This document shows, piece by piece, positions 34,845 to 45,962 of a DNA stretch of 64,000 nucleotides. This DNA comes from Triatoma infestans (lineage: Eukaryota > Arthropoda > Insecta > Hemiptera > Reduviidae): positions 356,357-420,356 of the forward strand of contig JAAEAF010000120.1 in assembly GCA_011037195.1 (NCBI GenBank), written 5' to 3'. Positions within the stretch are counted from its first letter, which is position 1, and every line of letters starts with the position of its first letter. The notes below the pieces were generated by a model, which was not told the DNA's origin, made no database searches, and worked only from the letters and a program-made list of their open reading frames with translations. Made by a program: the position numbers and the translations under genes.

Positions 34845-34882
34845 CATCGACCTGTTTCGGGCGTTCGCCCAACTTCAGGATG
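34845..34882 (-). ncRNA. Mutated hammerhead motif, left arm of copy B
   Basis: The same order as in copy A, but the core reads CTGAAGT instead of CTGAAGA, and stem III reads CAGG instead of CCGG. Loss of the conserved core A should abolish or greatly reduce cleavage. Confidence 0.6.
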
Positions 34883-35004
34883 CGTTTGTCAGACAGTGTG
34901 ACAACACAGACTTGCACAAAGCGAGACTTAGTTTCACACTCCACAGACTTAGTGTGAAACTAAGTTATCTGTGCGAGTCTGTGTTGTCACACTGCTGAAA
35001 AACG

Positions 35005-35042
35005 CATCCTGAAGATGGGCGAACGCCCGAAACCGGTCGATG
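35005..35042 (+). ncRNA. Hammerhead ribozyme motif, right arm of copy B
   Basis: CATC (35005-35008), CTGAAGA (35009-35015), GGGC-GAAC-GCCC, GAAA (35029-35032), CCGGTC (35033-35038) and GATG (35039-35042). Identical to the copy A motif, all core bases intact. It lies on the transcribed strand of the SCaMC intron. Confidence 0.72.
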
Positions 35043-35633
35043 ACCACAAAATGAAGCAGGCTACCACGGAAAATGTCTCTGATGCTTTACACATTGCTAC
35101 AATAATCTTTCAAATAGCAATGAATTTACTTTATGGGCGACTCGTCCTCAAAAAAAAATTACTTTATTCAAGTTAAAGGACAGTAAAATTTTGATAACAT
35201 GGAATTTTGGAAATGTTTCACGTTATTAACGGGTGGTTGAATTAGCGAAGTTAGTAAAATTAGGAAGACCATAAATCTTAGCAACCGAGTTGCGATTGTC
35301 AAAACTCGGCGAGGGAACAGATACCACCCCACCCAATAAATGTCGCCAGCCTTGATCTTGCATGGCTGTTAACGCCAGATTTATTTCATTTAATAATCAA
35401 AGTTTTTTTGAATGTAAAAAATTTTAATTGTTGGGGTGTTTCTATCAAACCAATTTTGCACTATTGAAATATAAGTAATAATAATTAGCGTATTTCAATA
35501 AGTAATGTAGATGACAGCAACCGCGTGGTCGACATTACGAACTGTTTACCCCTTAAAAATTATTTGTACAGCAGTTGTATTAAAAAATAAATTTAAAATT
35601 CTCTTATGACATCTTTGCCTTGCATAAAATTTC

Positions 35634-36047
35634 CATTATTTTAAATTTAGAAAAGATACAGGGAGTATCAGTCATGATGGTTAATAGATATAGCTTTCAG
35701 GATGGAATCGTCCATTTTAGGCTGCATATTTCAAGCATTAAAAATATAATAGCAGTAGATGACACAATAATTTCGTCGAATATATATCGTCCCATTTATA
35801 TTTCGATTGTGCTACATCAATATCAGAACATTACTTTGCCCATTATTTTAAATTTAGAAAAGATGCAGGGAGTATCAGTCATGATGGTTAATAGATATAG
35901 CTTTCAGGATGGAATCGTTCATTTTAGGCTGCATATTTCAAGCATTAAAAATATAATAGCAGTAGATGACACAATAATTTCGTCGAATATATATCGTCCC
36001 ATTTATATTTCGATTGTGCTACATCAATATCAGAACATTACTTTGCC
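35634..36047 (+). repeat. Two-copy 207-bp tandem duplication, open in one frame
   Basis: Units 35634-35840 and 35841-36047 differ at only two positions seen by eye (gataca/gatgca and tcgtccat/tcgttcat). Because 207 is 69 codons, one frame (ATG 35620 to stop 36058) stays open through both units and encodes two near-identical 69-residue repeats (SVMMVNRYSFQDGIVHF in each). No known domain. I regard it as a recent DNA duplication; coding is not supported by splice sites or homology. Confidence 0.85.
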
Positions 36048-36290
36048 ATTGCAAGCGTGAGTATTGTTTTCATACAAGGAAATATTGCAATCATGTCAAG
36101 TCTTTTAAATCGAGTTTTTATCGGAAATACGTTTTGAAATCCCTTCAGGTACAGAAAAAAGTAATGTTTTGGCCAAAGGTCTGCAGTGTGTGCGTGTGTG
36201 TGTTTGCTTGTGAATGAAAGGTTGAGAAAGAGAGAACAGAATTCTCAGCAGGATTCTTCGCAGAAGCTCAAACTTTATTTACCCTTTAGG

Positions 36291-36305
36291 CCCACCGTCG
36301 GTGGG
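36291..36305. repeat. Short perfect hairpin
   Basis: CCCACCG-T-CGGTGGG, a 7-bp-arm palindrome in AT-rich DNA; context unknown. Confidence 0.5.
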
Positions 36306-36844
36306 ATATGTACACATACAAAAATTGAATTTACATGAATGTAGCACTTTTATTTTAATGGAATTTATATTTATTTTTATTAACTCTTCATAAAAAGACA
36401 AGTTTATCTTGAGTTAGGCCCCCTTAGGATACTGTGATGTTCTGCCTACCTTTATGAGAATTTTGGGTAGGGTATTCTACCAGCTTTATAAGAATTTAGT
36501 CAACCACAGTCGTTTTTATGGAAATAACTTTATTAATATATTTTTGTGTTCTACTTGTTTGTACAGTCAGCTTATTTTCTAATTTTCCGCTGGAGGTTAT
36601 ACTGTATACCAAACTGACTTATTATCACTAAGTCAGTGATAATACCGGAATTTTACTTTCTAATTTCTTCGGCTTTATCTATATATCAATCTGATGTTAT
36701 TAATACATTTATTGATTTCTATCTGTTTTAATACAGAAAACTTGCAATTTTCTATGGCGTTTGTACATAAACCGAAGTGACTTTCTTATTAATACGTTTA
36801 TTGGTTTATTTTATTTTATTTATTTATTTACTTACTTATTTATT

Positions 36845-36993
36845 TATTCGGTAGTGGTGGGGGCTGAATACAGAGGTCATAGCATCCATGGCTGATTTCT
36901 TCATCGATGAGGCCAGTCGAAGAAGTCGATCTAGTCGAAGAAGGGGAGCTTGGAGTATTTTAGTGCCATCCCTAATAATAATAATAATAATAT
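36845..36993 (+). mobile_element. Possible non-LTR 3' end with (TAA)n tail
   Basis: GC-richer text with an internal repeat (GTCGAAGAAG twice) ends in TAATAATAATAATAATAA at about 36976-36993, the tail type of I-group elements. It differs from the other TAA-tailed family here. The left limit is a (TTTA)n run near 36810-36850. Confidence 0.4.
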
Positions 36994-37902
36994 AGTAAGG
37001 TTACTTTCAAAATGAAACCTTTTCAAGTATTCTCCTAGCCACGTTCGCTAAATCTAGACAACGGTTTAAAATGCTTTCTCTTCATCGTTTGTTAATATTA
37101 TTTTTAACACTCATTTTACGTATAATTTCAGAATTTAGTATAAACTATTTTTTTTCTATGGGCGGATTTATAATGAACAAAGAATTTTAGATTTTGGTGC
37201 CCCATATATAAACTTTTAATTGTGATTGGTTTCTATGTCACCTTATTAGTTGTTAGAATCGATACAAAGAAAAAAAAATCAAGTTTTTCTTCATGACCGA
37301 ACTAAGCTCGCGATCCATATCAGCATTTTGGGGAGTCTACAACCTGGCTCATGATTCAAAGTATTGCTTAAAATCCTGTGTGATTCATCAGTTCGATGAA
37401 ATCACTTCGTTTTTTTCAGCGGTCTTAATTTCAGTGATGCGCTGGCCTATTGCTAGAATATTCTTTTCTGGCTTTTCTTTGAGAAAACAGTTGGGAAACC
37501 TTGATCTAAGTCACCACGTTCTCATAAAAATCTTGTATTTGTGGAAAAACTGAATCCAACCAAAAATCTTCTTTGCGAATGTTAAACCATATCCGAATGA
37601 CATCATTCGGGATAGTTAAATGTACTTTCTGTAGAAATAATGAAAATTTGTCATAGTTAATGCTTCCTCTTGCATTTTAACAGAATTAAAAAAAAATTAT
37701 AAATTACTGTAAAAATTCTACGCTTCACACTATCGGGTGTAAAAAGTCTTCTTCCTCAACGCCAAAACTGGCTTTAGTTAGGTATTTTCTCCACAGAAAT
37801 GTACAACACAAAATTATATAATTTCTCGTAAAAAGTTAATTAAATTGTATACTATCATATTTTTTATATTGCTTCCATAGTTACCCTTTTATTTACACTA
37901 CA

Positions 37903-39575
37903 CTCTCCCCCCTTAAGGGTTTTGGTTTTGCCTCTGGCTTCTGTAGATCTTCAGCCGGTTGTAGTGGACAGTCACCGCCGGCCTTCTTCCTTTTCTGATG
38001 TCCTTCACCCGGTAGGTGACTTCGGAGAGTTGCTGTTCGACCCTGTACAGTCCCTCCTAAGGCCGGTGGAATTTGGGGCTGCGGCCTTTCCGTCTTCCAG
38101 GTGTCCACATTAGTACCGGGTCCCCCTCTGAGAAGCGGGGACCCCTACAACTAAGGTCATAATAATTCTTCTCACGTGCCTGTTGACGACCCTGCTCTTG
38201 CCGTAAATAGCGGTAGGCGGCCTCCATCCGGTCCCTCCGCTCCAAGTACTTATGTAGGGTGTCGTTCTCCTCTGCGAGCCCGTACACAATATCCACTGGC
38301 AAGCTCATTTCCCTGCCGAATAAGGCGTGGTATGGTGTCAGCTTTGTAGTCTCTTGGCGACTAGACCAGTATGCCATCATCACAGAGGGCAGGTGCACAT
38401 CCCAGTTGTTGTGCTGTTGGTTGACATAATGGCTGAGCATCTGGCAGAGTGTCCGGTTGAATCGCTCTACAAGCCCGTCTGATTGGGGTTGTTATGGGGT
38501 GGTCCTCGTCTTTTTAATGTTAACCTTTGGCCAGATCCTTGAACAAGCTCACCTCAAACTGCGGGCTTGGTCCGTATGCATTTCGTATGGGACCCCATAG
38601 CGGGTGATGAATACTTCTAATAGTTTCCCAGCCTCTGTCATGGCTTCAGCGTTCGACAGTGCATACACATCCACCCAGCGGGTGAAGTAATCTGCAACCA
38701 CCAGTATGTAGCGGTTCCCACGCTTGCTCCGGGGAAGTGGTCCCAGGAGGTCCAGGGCGAGGCGCTGGAATGGGAATCCGGCCGCAGTACTCTGTAACGG
38801 TGCGCGTGCTCGTTGACTTTTTTTTGGCCGCACAGTCGGCGCAGCCCTTCACAAAGCCCTCTACCTCTCGCGCGAGACCTAGCCAGTAATATCTGTCCCG
38901 CACTTTCTTCAGCGTCTTAGCCATTCCTAGGTGTGCTCCTGAAGCTTCCGCATGGACCCTCCTCAAGATGTCCCTCCTCAGCTCTGCGGCACGACCATCT
39001 GGTACCGAGGGGGCACGCCCCTTCCACTCTCCTCCCACCTCCTATATAGCATCTCTTCCTTCAGTTCCAGCCTAGCCCATTGCGTCCATAGGCTTATGAG
39101 CGCAGGATTCTCGCTCCTTACTTCCCGGAAAGAAGGCCTCGCCCCTGTCCTTTTCCACTGCACGACTGTAGACAATAGGGAGTCTTCTCGTTGCTTGCCC
39201 TCGAGGTCTTCGTCTCCATGTATTATTAGATTGATGGAGCCTCCTGCAGCCAGTTGCTCTCGCATGTCTCTGGCTCTTCTGAGCGGGATTGTTTTCCCTC
39301 GATGCTGTATTTTCCCGGTCTTCTTGTGTCTCACTGCCGCACTGCTTACATGCTCGTGATAATCCATTTTCGCTACTATGTAGCTTTCCGGGACGGAGTA
39401 TTACTTCGAAGTCATACGACGCCAGCTGCTCCAGCCATCTTGCCACTTGCCCTTCCGGTTCCTCGAAGGAATGTAGCCATTTCAGGGAGCTGTAGTCAGT
39501 TCGTACCCTGAAAAGCTGGCCGTACAAATAACATCGGAATTGCCGAACCGCGTATACTAACGCCAGCAGTGTGGG
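37903..39575 (-). pseudogene. Ty3/gypsy retrotransposon pol remnant: RNase H, integrase
   Basis: Reading leftward from 39575: RNase H end (LALVYAVRQFRCYLYG, RVRTDYSSLKWL, then H-x-x-E-N-G-L-S-R); integrase zinc domain with H-x5-H and CADC near 38890; integrase core LALDLLGPLPRSKRGNRY and HTDQA; the VERFN glutamate region near 38460; and a C-terminal LMWTPGRRKGRS / WTGPYRV block. Several frameshifts separate them. A polypurine tract follows at 37914-37903 and then possible LTR sequence (TGTAGTGTAAATAAAAGGG on minus). Protease and the polymerase domain are missing; homology stops abruptly at about 39575. Confidence 0.85.
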
Positions 39576-39650
39576 AATAATTCTCACCTCTGCTCGTAAT
39601 ACAAATCAATTACGAGATGGTATGCAGAACATATACCATTCATTCCACTA
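39574..39650. repeat. First copy of an approximately 70-bp direct repeat at the gypsy breakpoint
   Basis: GGGAATAATTCTCACCTCTG, then CTCGTAATACAAATCAATTA and GCAGAACATATACCATTCAT. A second, slightly shorter copy is at 39857-39920. The gypsy homology ends exactly where this copy starts. Confidence 0.75.
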
Positions 39651-39856
39651 CTCCACCAGTAGGCTGTAGACTTGGGTGAGACCTCCACTGTTCTGTAAAG
39701 AAACCCAGTGGCCATCCTCCAAGGCACAAGGCACCCAAGGCCAAGGTCTTCCAAGGCACAGGGCATCACATGTAGCACCCAGTGGAATCCCAGAACTCAA
39801 CCCAAGATCCCACAGCTGCCACCATGTAATATATATTTATTTGTGTGGAGCAGGGG

Positions 39857-39920
39857 GAATAATTCTCACCCTTGCTCGTAATAAAAATCAATTATATGCA
39901 GAACATATACCATTCATTTC
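39857..39920. repeat. Second copy of the approximately 70-bp direct repeat
   Basis: Same order of blocks as 39574-39650 with an internal gap of about 12 bp. The 207 bp between the copies are GC-rich and end in TGCCACCATGTAATATA, whose reverse complement (TATTACATGGTGGCA) looks like an LTR end plus primer-binding site, so the segment may be the leader of the gypsy element. Confidence 0.7.
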
Positions 39921-40173
39921 AACGAGAAGGGACATACATAACATTATTAATTCTTTAGTTGCATGGGATATTACTCCTATTTGTCAACTTAGTATAATCT
40001 TACTAGCTAATCCTGTTATTAGTATGGGAGATTATAAGTATGCAAGTTTAATATATCATTGTTAGATTTAATTAGAAATGTTTATTCATTAACTAAAATA
40101 TTATCCTTATATAGAAATTTAATCACATCTCTTTCAGCACTAATCATTATCTTTAATTATTAAATTTTTAAAG

Positions 40174-40285
40174 GATGGATCAAGATGGAAGTCTAGAAAT
40201 CAGTTTCAACGAATGGCGGGACTTTTTGCTGTATGCACCGAGCACCGATATCCACGATTTAATCCGCTACTGGAGGCATTCAATG
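40174..40285 (+). CDS. SCaMC: SCaMC exon 4 (fourth EF-hand and link to carrier domain)
   Basis: Acceptor tttttaaag and donor ATG|gtgagt; phase 2 in, phase 0 out, exactly continuing exon 3 across 16.5 kb. It encodes the fourth EF loop DQDGSLEISFNE, then WRDFLLYAPSTDIHDLIRYW and RHSM, the conserved link that precedes the six-helix carrier domain in SCaMC proteins. The four exons together give 176 codons. No later exon of the carrier domain was found in the window. Confidence 0.92.
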
Positions 40286-40820
40286 GTGAGTTTTAAAATT
40301 ATTGTTTTACATTTATTTTTTAAACATTTAATATAACAATTTATATAATTTTCATTCCTATATTAAGAGTTGAATTAGATTATTTCAACAAAATTCTTGG
40401 AATTGCAAGCTCATATTTAATTCAATCTGGTTCAATTTGGTGTTTTTTTGCTTCTTAAGTTGAAACTAAGACCCTTGTCTTGTCTAGATTCTTACACTTA
40501 AAATGCGAAAATGAATCAATATCATATCTTTGTCACAAGCCTCTATATCCCTTTGAGGTAGATTAAGAGTTCAGAAATATGCATATATTTCGATTCTGTA
40601 GAAGTTGAAGTTTATAAATTATGATCAATGTAATCAGTTGCAAAGAGAATGCTTAGAGAGAGGAATTATTCTTTTAATGTACTCTTATTAAGATAGCAAT
40701 TCTTTTTTCTTTTTTTTCTGCTAAATTAAAAAATAAAAATAAATGTAAGAAATACTGATATGAATAATGATGAGTACCAAGAGAATAATGATAATAAATA
40801 ATGATGAACACTAAGCCTTG
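40286..40820. other. SCaMC intron 4 start, no feature recognised
   Basis: AT-rich intronic DNA. Intron 4 runs at least to the end of the window, about 23.7 kb. Confidence 0.5.
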
Positions 40821-40834
40821 AGCATTCACCTCGA

Positions 40835-41080
40835 GAAGAATTCCATTCAAGAGAAGTTTAGGAACAATTCAGGGAGCAGTTTGGGGAAAGAGAATTTCAG
40901 GTCCGTGGACTTTGGTTTGGGTCAAGGGGCACCATACCGAGGATAACCTTAGACTTCTTCAAGGAGGTATGCACTGATTAGGAAAATCTGAGTAGTATCA
41001 GGGAGTCCATAATTATAAATTCATTGAGGATAATTAACCACCAGGTACGTGTATGGTTGACGGAGCGTCTCTTCCTAGAT
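40835..41080 (+). pseudogene. Retrotransposon ORF2 C-terminal remnant
   Basis: A + frame with internal stops encodes REFQVRGLWFGSRGTIPRIT, then LDFFKEV and a later IRESIIINSLRIINHQ. The 'WFGARGTIPxxxxxF' block is seen after the reverse transcriptase in some non-LTR elements. Stops show decay. The family was recognised from the motif only. Confidence 0.4.
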
Positions 41081-41767
41081 ACAGTGACGTGTATCTGAAT
41101 GGGGATTTAGACTTGCTTTTCTCCCTTAATAATTAGGGCACAAAGTGCACATTTTGCATGCATGACAACTTAATGTTTTATCTATGCGCTAAGGCGTCTA
41201 TACATGATCATTACGGACTATACATGTTATATCTATGTGTTTATATTCCTCGATCGTTAAATGTTTGTTTGTAATGTCCTCGTGACTGATGAGTCACAGC
41301 AACTCAATTCAGTTGAGCAGCCTCACTAAACCCAAGGTCATGCATCTCTCTCTCAATAAATTTTAGAAAAATTAATTTAACAAGAAGAAAACCGGCGAGT
41401 ATATTCATCTGCTTTTATTGTTAATGCCCAAATCTCTATATTCCTAATCATTTCTTGACTTCGCTCACATACATGGAATAATTGAAATAAACGAACTAGA
41501 AATTGTAAATGTTATTTAGCATATTTATCAAGAAAACTTATTTAATCGAAAATATAACAAAATATTCAACAACAGTAAGCATTAAAAAGATTAGATAAGA
41601 AATACTTTTTCTTACAACAAATTATACAATTATTAATCACCGGCAACTTGTATTATTGGATTACTGCATGATGTATTTACTTATTCTCAACAAAAAATTT
41701 AGTAATTTTGATTTTTATGATAGTAAGAGTGATCTACGCATGCTCCACATACAGATATTTCCATGAT

Positions 41768-41875
41768 AGTTAGGTCCGCAATGCTGGAAAAGTGATTAAT
41801 GATTAATCAGTGATTAATTCCGTGAAAAACCTGCTTCACTTCATAGTCATCGATCGATTTCGGGCGTTCACCTGG
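41768..41875. repeat. Truncated and diverged foldback element fragment
   Basis: Includes TTAGGTCCGCAATGCTGGAAA, CTGCTTCACTTCATAGTCATC and GATTTCGGGCGTTCACCTGG, the extension and outer left arm of the foldback family with a short internal AT insertion. The hammerhead core is cut off, so no ribozyme is predicted. Confidence 0.6.
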
Positions 41876-41879
41876 AAGT

Positions 41880-44040
41880 GATATTTAATACTGTTTAACA
41901 TTCATTAACAATAAATTCTGAAGTTGGGAACCCTTTAAATCATTAGATGACAACAGAATGATTCAGGAAATCTCTAGATATAATTCATTTAAAAATGAAG
42001 TAATGGCATGTTTTTTTTTTATTGCTGGTACATAAATTGGGTATACTTAGTAGTGGGCGCAGGGTATGTATCAGGAGAATATACTCCCTATGGAATTTTG
42101 TTAAACATGTAAATACACTATGAAAATATTTAATACATGGTGATTGTTTGCCTGCCGTTGCAGTAAATATTTTTGAAAGTTGTGATGTTCGACCAGAAGC
42201 AAACAGTATTTTTCTGGCCAAACTTTTAATAATTTTTAATACAGTAATGAAACCATAATATCTGTATTGATTTCCAGTTAGCTATCATTTTACAGAGATA
42301 TAGTCGCAATTGCTATATCTAAATCATCCTCCCGAAAAAATTGTTTATGCTTATAAAATAAAATTAATTTAAAATAAGATTAAAATAATTAAGTAAATAT
42401 ATGATAGAAATACTAAGAGCAATAACTGTTACAAAGTTAAATAATAAAACTATTTTTGAATTCGGTTCTGAAGAACTTCTTCATAGAACAAACAACATTA
42501 TTGGAATTCAAAAAGACATTTTTCTTTTATCTAAAATATAATTTTTCTTTTATTATAATTTTAAATTTTCTTTAATAAATAATCAGTATTATAAATAATT
42601 GTCTGATAGTCGTGTATGGTGGAAAAAAATATAATGAAACAATGCTATGTTGAAAAATGCATATATGTGGATTCATTAATGGTTTTCCTTATGGATTTTG
42701 GTAGAACCTTATAAATTCGGTATTTCTATACAAATTAGAAAAATAAGTTTGGTTTTATAAGTAGAAAATGAAAGATTACTTATGTAAGATATTATTTCTT
42801 ATTGTATAATAATTACGTTGATATTTGTTATCATTTGAATTAAAGTTATGTATCTTGTTAATGAAAATATCTTCTAACCATTTACTCATTTTATATATAT
42901 ATTAATATGTTTTTTGTAAAAAAAAAAATACCAGAATAATTTAGTCTTCTAATATTTTGTAGTAATGTTTTATCGCTTTTTGGACTAGTTTTTGATAATT
43001 AAGAACATTAATATTTTTTTGGAAGAAAATATAAAAAGATCATCTAGTATTATGTATATACATCGAAATTTACCTATTCCCTATTCCACTTTTTTTTTAC
43101 AAATTTGAAAATCATACAAAAATTATTGTAGAAAAATAAGTACAATACTTTTCTTTATAGGCTTTTGCAGTAGGTTTATTAACTATTTTAATTATTGCTT
43201 ATTTACTTTTTCTCCTATTTTTCTTCAGATTTATTAGTAGTTAGTTTGATTCTTCATAGAACTTTTTCTAGTATTTTCTTTTATTATTCTCTGCTTAAAT
43301 AAATTGAAGTCAATCAGACACCATGATTAAGCTTCTCAGGTTGTGATTATATAAAGAGAGCGCTACCAGCTACCACAGAGCCTTTGAGCATCTTTCCCAT
43401 TATATAAAATAATATAATAAAAAAATGTATAAATAATTTAAATTTTTTCAATTATGCATAATAATTATTTGAAAACCAGGTCTTGAATTTACACCATATT
43501 TAGGTAAATACAATTTATTTTTTCTTGGTAATTTAAACAACTTTTTCAATCAATTGATTTTTTTTTTTTTCAACCATTTAAACCTTCTTTTTTTTCACCG
43601 TTTTACACCAATTTTCATGCAAATAAAACTCTTTTCTTTCAAATATTATGGATTTAATTAGTGAATTAAGTTAGTCACTCGAGATCATATTATATAGAAG
43701 CACGAGCGAGTGGGGCCAATTGATTGGTAGTTGCAAAACCCTTTATTTACTTGGTACGTGGCACGACTTGTACTGCAACAGTTAAACTGTTAATTACAAA
43801 AATTTGGTGCGAAACACTCCAAAGGACATTCTCTTGCTGCAGTTAATTTAAATTTTTACAATTAATTGTAAAATGGTCAAATTTTTATGAACTTGGAATT
43901 TTAATCTTGTAGTACCCTAACTTATTGCAATTAACATCTACGCTGGGGAAAACCTGATAATGGTCCCTAAAAACAAGGAGAGTCTCAGCTTTTTTGGACA
44001 GCCAGGCTGCAAACCCTTGTTGCCTTCAGAGCCACTTCAT
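41880..44040. other. SCaMC intron 4, AT-rich, no feature recognised
   Basis: Long AT-rich stretch with homopolymer runs and no supported frame or repeat boundary. Confidence 0.5.
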
Positions 44041-44044
44041 CTCT

Positions 44045-44570
44045 AGTTAGCATTTCATAAAAATAGTTCAACCGGAAGTGCCACTTTACCTTTTTTTTCA
44101 CCGTTTTGTGATTTTCTTGAAAACGGCTCCAACGATTTTCTCTAAACTTTACATATCTGCCTGTATATACTTTTATTTAAAACATTTCTCCGGGTAAACG
44201 CCTTTAAGAGGACTCTTGGAGGAGTGGTGGGTTTATGTTTTCCTCTAAAGTGCTATCTTAGTTGATTATACAATTCTACCATATAAACAACATTAATTAG
44301 GAATAAATATTAATTAAATTAAATATTAATTTAAAATTGTTTAAATTCTAAGTTACGAGAAAATTAGTAAACCGGAAGTGCGTTTTTACTTACTGAGCAG
44401 TTTTTCTAGTTTTCGCGATTTTCTCCACAAAAACATTGATGATTTTCATTAAATTTGGTGACTAAAAATTTGTCAAATTACAATTTTATAAACTGCAATA
44501 AGGAAAATAATATTTCGATGGGGGGATATATATATATATATTGGCCTCAAATCTTATGTTTCTGATGTAA
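44045..44570 (+). repeat. Copy of the CCGGAAGT dispersed repeat
   Basis: Landmarks in order: TTCAACCGGAAGTGCCACTT, CTTGAAAACGGCTCCAACGA, ACTTTTATTTAAAACATTTC, GGGTTTATGTTTTCCTCTAA, AAACCGGAAGTGCGTTTTTA. Best alignment is with 63640-64000. A (TA)n run ends it. Confidence 0.75.
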
Positions 44571-44652
44571 ATTGATTTTCAAAAATTGTAGATGATTGTT
44601 ACACTTGCTATTAAAGAAGGGAAGGGTATGTGGAAAAGGTTAGCTTTGTTTA

Positions 44653-45950
44653 TTATTATTATTAACAACCACGGATGGGCTATCCCCCGGCACCGCAGCC
44701 AACAGAGGCTTATTGTGCCATACCCGGTAGTTTCTAATAGGTAAACCCTCCCCTCCTTAGGAGTTTCAGGGCTTTCACCACCAAATCATTTTGCGCTACT
44801 ATCTCCTCAGGCCACAACGTACCAAAGGTTTCGTAGCGCAATCAAAGAGCAGGTGGAGGACCGTCTCCTCCTCCTCCTGACATAACTGCACAGGGGTTCC
44901 GCGTTTATTAGTCCTACCTTGTGCAGATGCTTCCTGAACCTACCATGACCCGTTAATAGCCCCGTCACCAGAGAGATTCCTACTCAGGCCTAGGGTCATA
45001 TTGGTCCGTCTTTTACACAATCCTGGCATCATCCTTTTACTATGTATGGCTCCTGGGGCCCCCCCCTCTAGAGCTCCTCATGCTTACTGCGAAGCCAATC
45101 TCTGAACGCTGCACGAATCGCTCCGCCGGTTATCCCCAGGACAGGTTCTGGACCGTTGAAAGGAGTGTTTGCCCCGTTCCTGGCCAATTGATCAGCTGTC
45201 TCATTATCCTCAATCCCTGCATGTCCAGGCACTCATATCAGCTGTACCTTGTTGTGCCTGGAGAATCTCGACATTCCTTAACTAGGGATGAGGTGGTTCT
45301 GTAAGCCTCTAGGGCTTTCAGTACAGCCTGGCTGTCCGAGCAAATGCGTATGACCTTGCCCCTTAGGGCTCTAGGCAGGTTGCCCTCGGCACAGACTTTA
45401 ATGGCAAACATCTCAGCCTGGAATATTGTGGAGTATCTGCTGCCCAGCGGCCTCTCAATAAGTACCTGCGGGCTCACTCCACACACTCCTGCCCAGTTCC
45501 GCAGTCCATCTTAGAGCCATCTCTGAACCACAGAGGTCCTGTCCGGTAGCGTTTCCCCTTGGACCATTCCGCCCTAGAGTCCAGGAACATCTGAAATGGA
45601 ATCTCGAAGTTAGATGTTGGACAAATGTTATCCTGGGCCATGCTTAACACCGGGCCCGGGTTGACCTTTAGCACTATGTCCAAATGTTTGGCTAAGGAGC
45701 CTCTCTGTCTCCATAGACCATTGTTGCGCAATCTGTGAGCACTAGCCCTTGCCTCCGCTTGCACCAAAAGATGCAGCGGAGTCAGCCCCCGCAGCACCTC
45801 AAACGCAGCAGTCGGAGCGCTTTTAAAAGCTCCCGTAATAAGTAAGCACGCCAGCCTGGCATTTTCTGAGGCATTTTCTAGCTGTCTTCTAATCAGTTTT
45901 AGGCCACCACACCACCGCCCCATAAGTTATGACCGGTATGATGGCCCGGG
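44653..45950 (-). mobile_element. 5'-truncated I/Jockey-type non-LTR element with RNase H and target duplication
   Basis: Flanked by the 12-bp direct repeat TAGCTTTGTTTA (44641-44652 and 45951-45962), so both ends are defined. The tail is (TAA)n on the minus strand, as in I-group elements. Minus frames encode a post-polymerase region (ENASENARLACLLITG, RGLTPLHLLVQAEARASA), then an RNase H with FRDGSK, FQAEMFAI, SDSQAVLKAL and VPGHAGIEDNE, and a C-terminal HLLFDC zinc-knuckle-like end. Frame changes make it inactive. Confidence 0.85.
45238..45923 (-). pseudogene. Non-LTR ORF2 C-terminal region with RNase H, frameshifted
   Basis: Two overlapping minus-strand frames (45474-45923 and 45238-45486) carry the thumb-to-RNase-H region. 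Catalytic acidic residues are visible in FRDGSK (D), QAEMFA (E) and SDSQA (D). The fourth (in GIEDNETAD) is in another frame below 45238. RNase H would remove template RNA during retrotransposition. Confidence 0.8.
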
Positions 45951-45962
45951 TAGCTTTGTTTA

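Larger units (their letters stand above)
34773..35084. mobile_element. Foldback element copy B, Penelope-like
   Basis: Flanked by the 12-bp direct repeat CTTTACACATTG (34761-34772 and 35085-35096). The layout is that of copy A: left-only extension (TTGTGGTGGTTGGTTCCGC), left arm 34805-34940, 10-nt loop, right arm 34951-35083. The inner stem CTTAGTTTCACACT differs from copy A, so the centre evolves faster than the hammerhead-bearing outer arms. The target duplication length differs from copy A (12 versus 14), which argues against cut-and-paste transposition and for a target-primed mechanism. Confidence 0.75.

Noticed and set aside
35620..36060. 146-codon open frame as a protein-coding gene
   Set aside because: The frame is explained by an in-frame tandem duplication of one 207-bp unit; no domain, splice or start context supports coding, so only the duplication is annotated.
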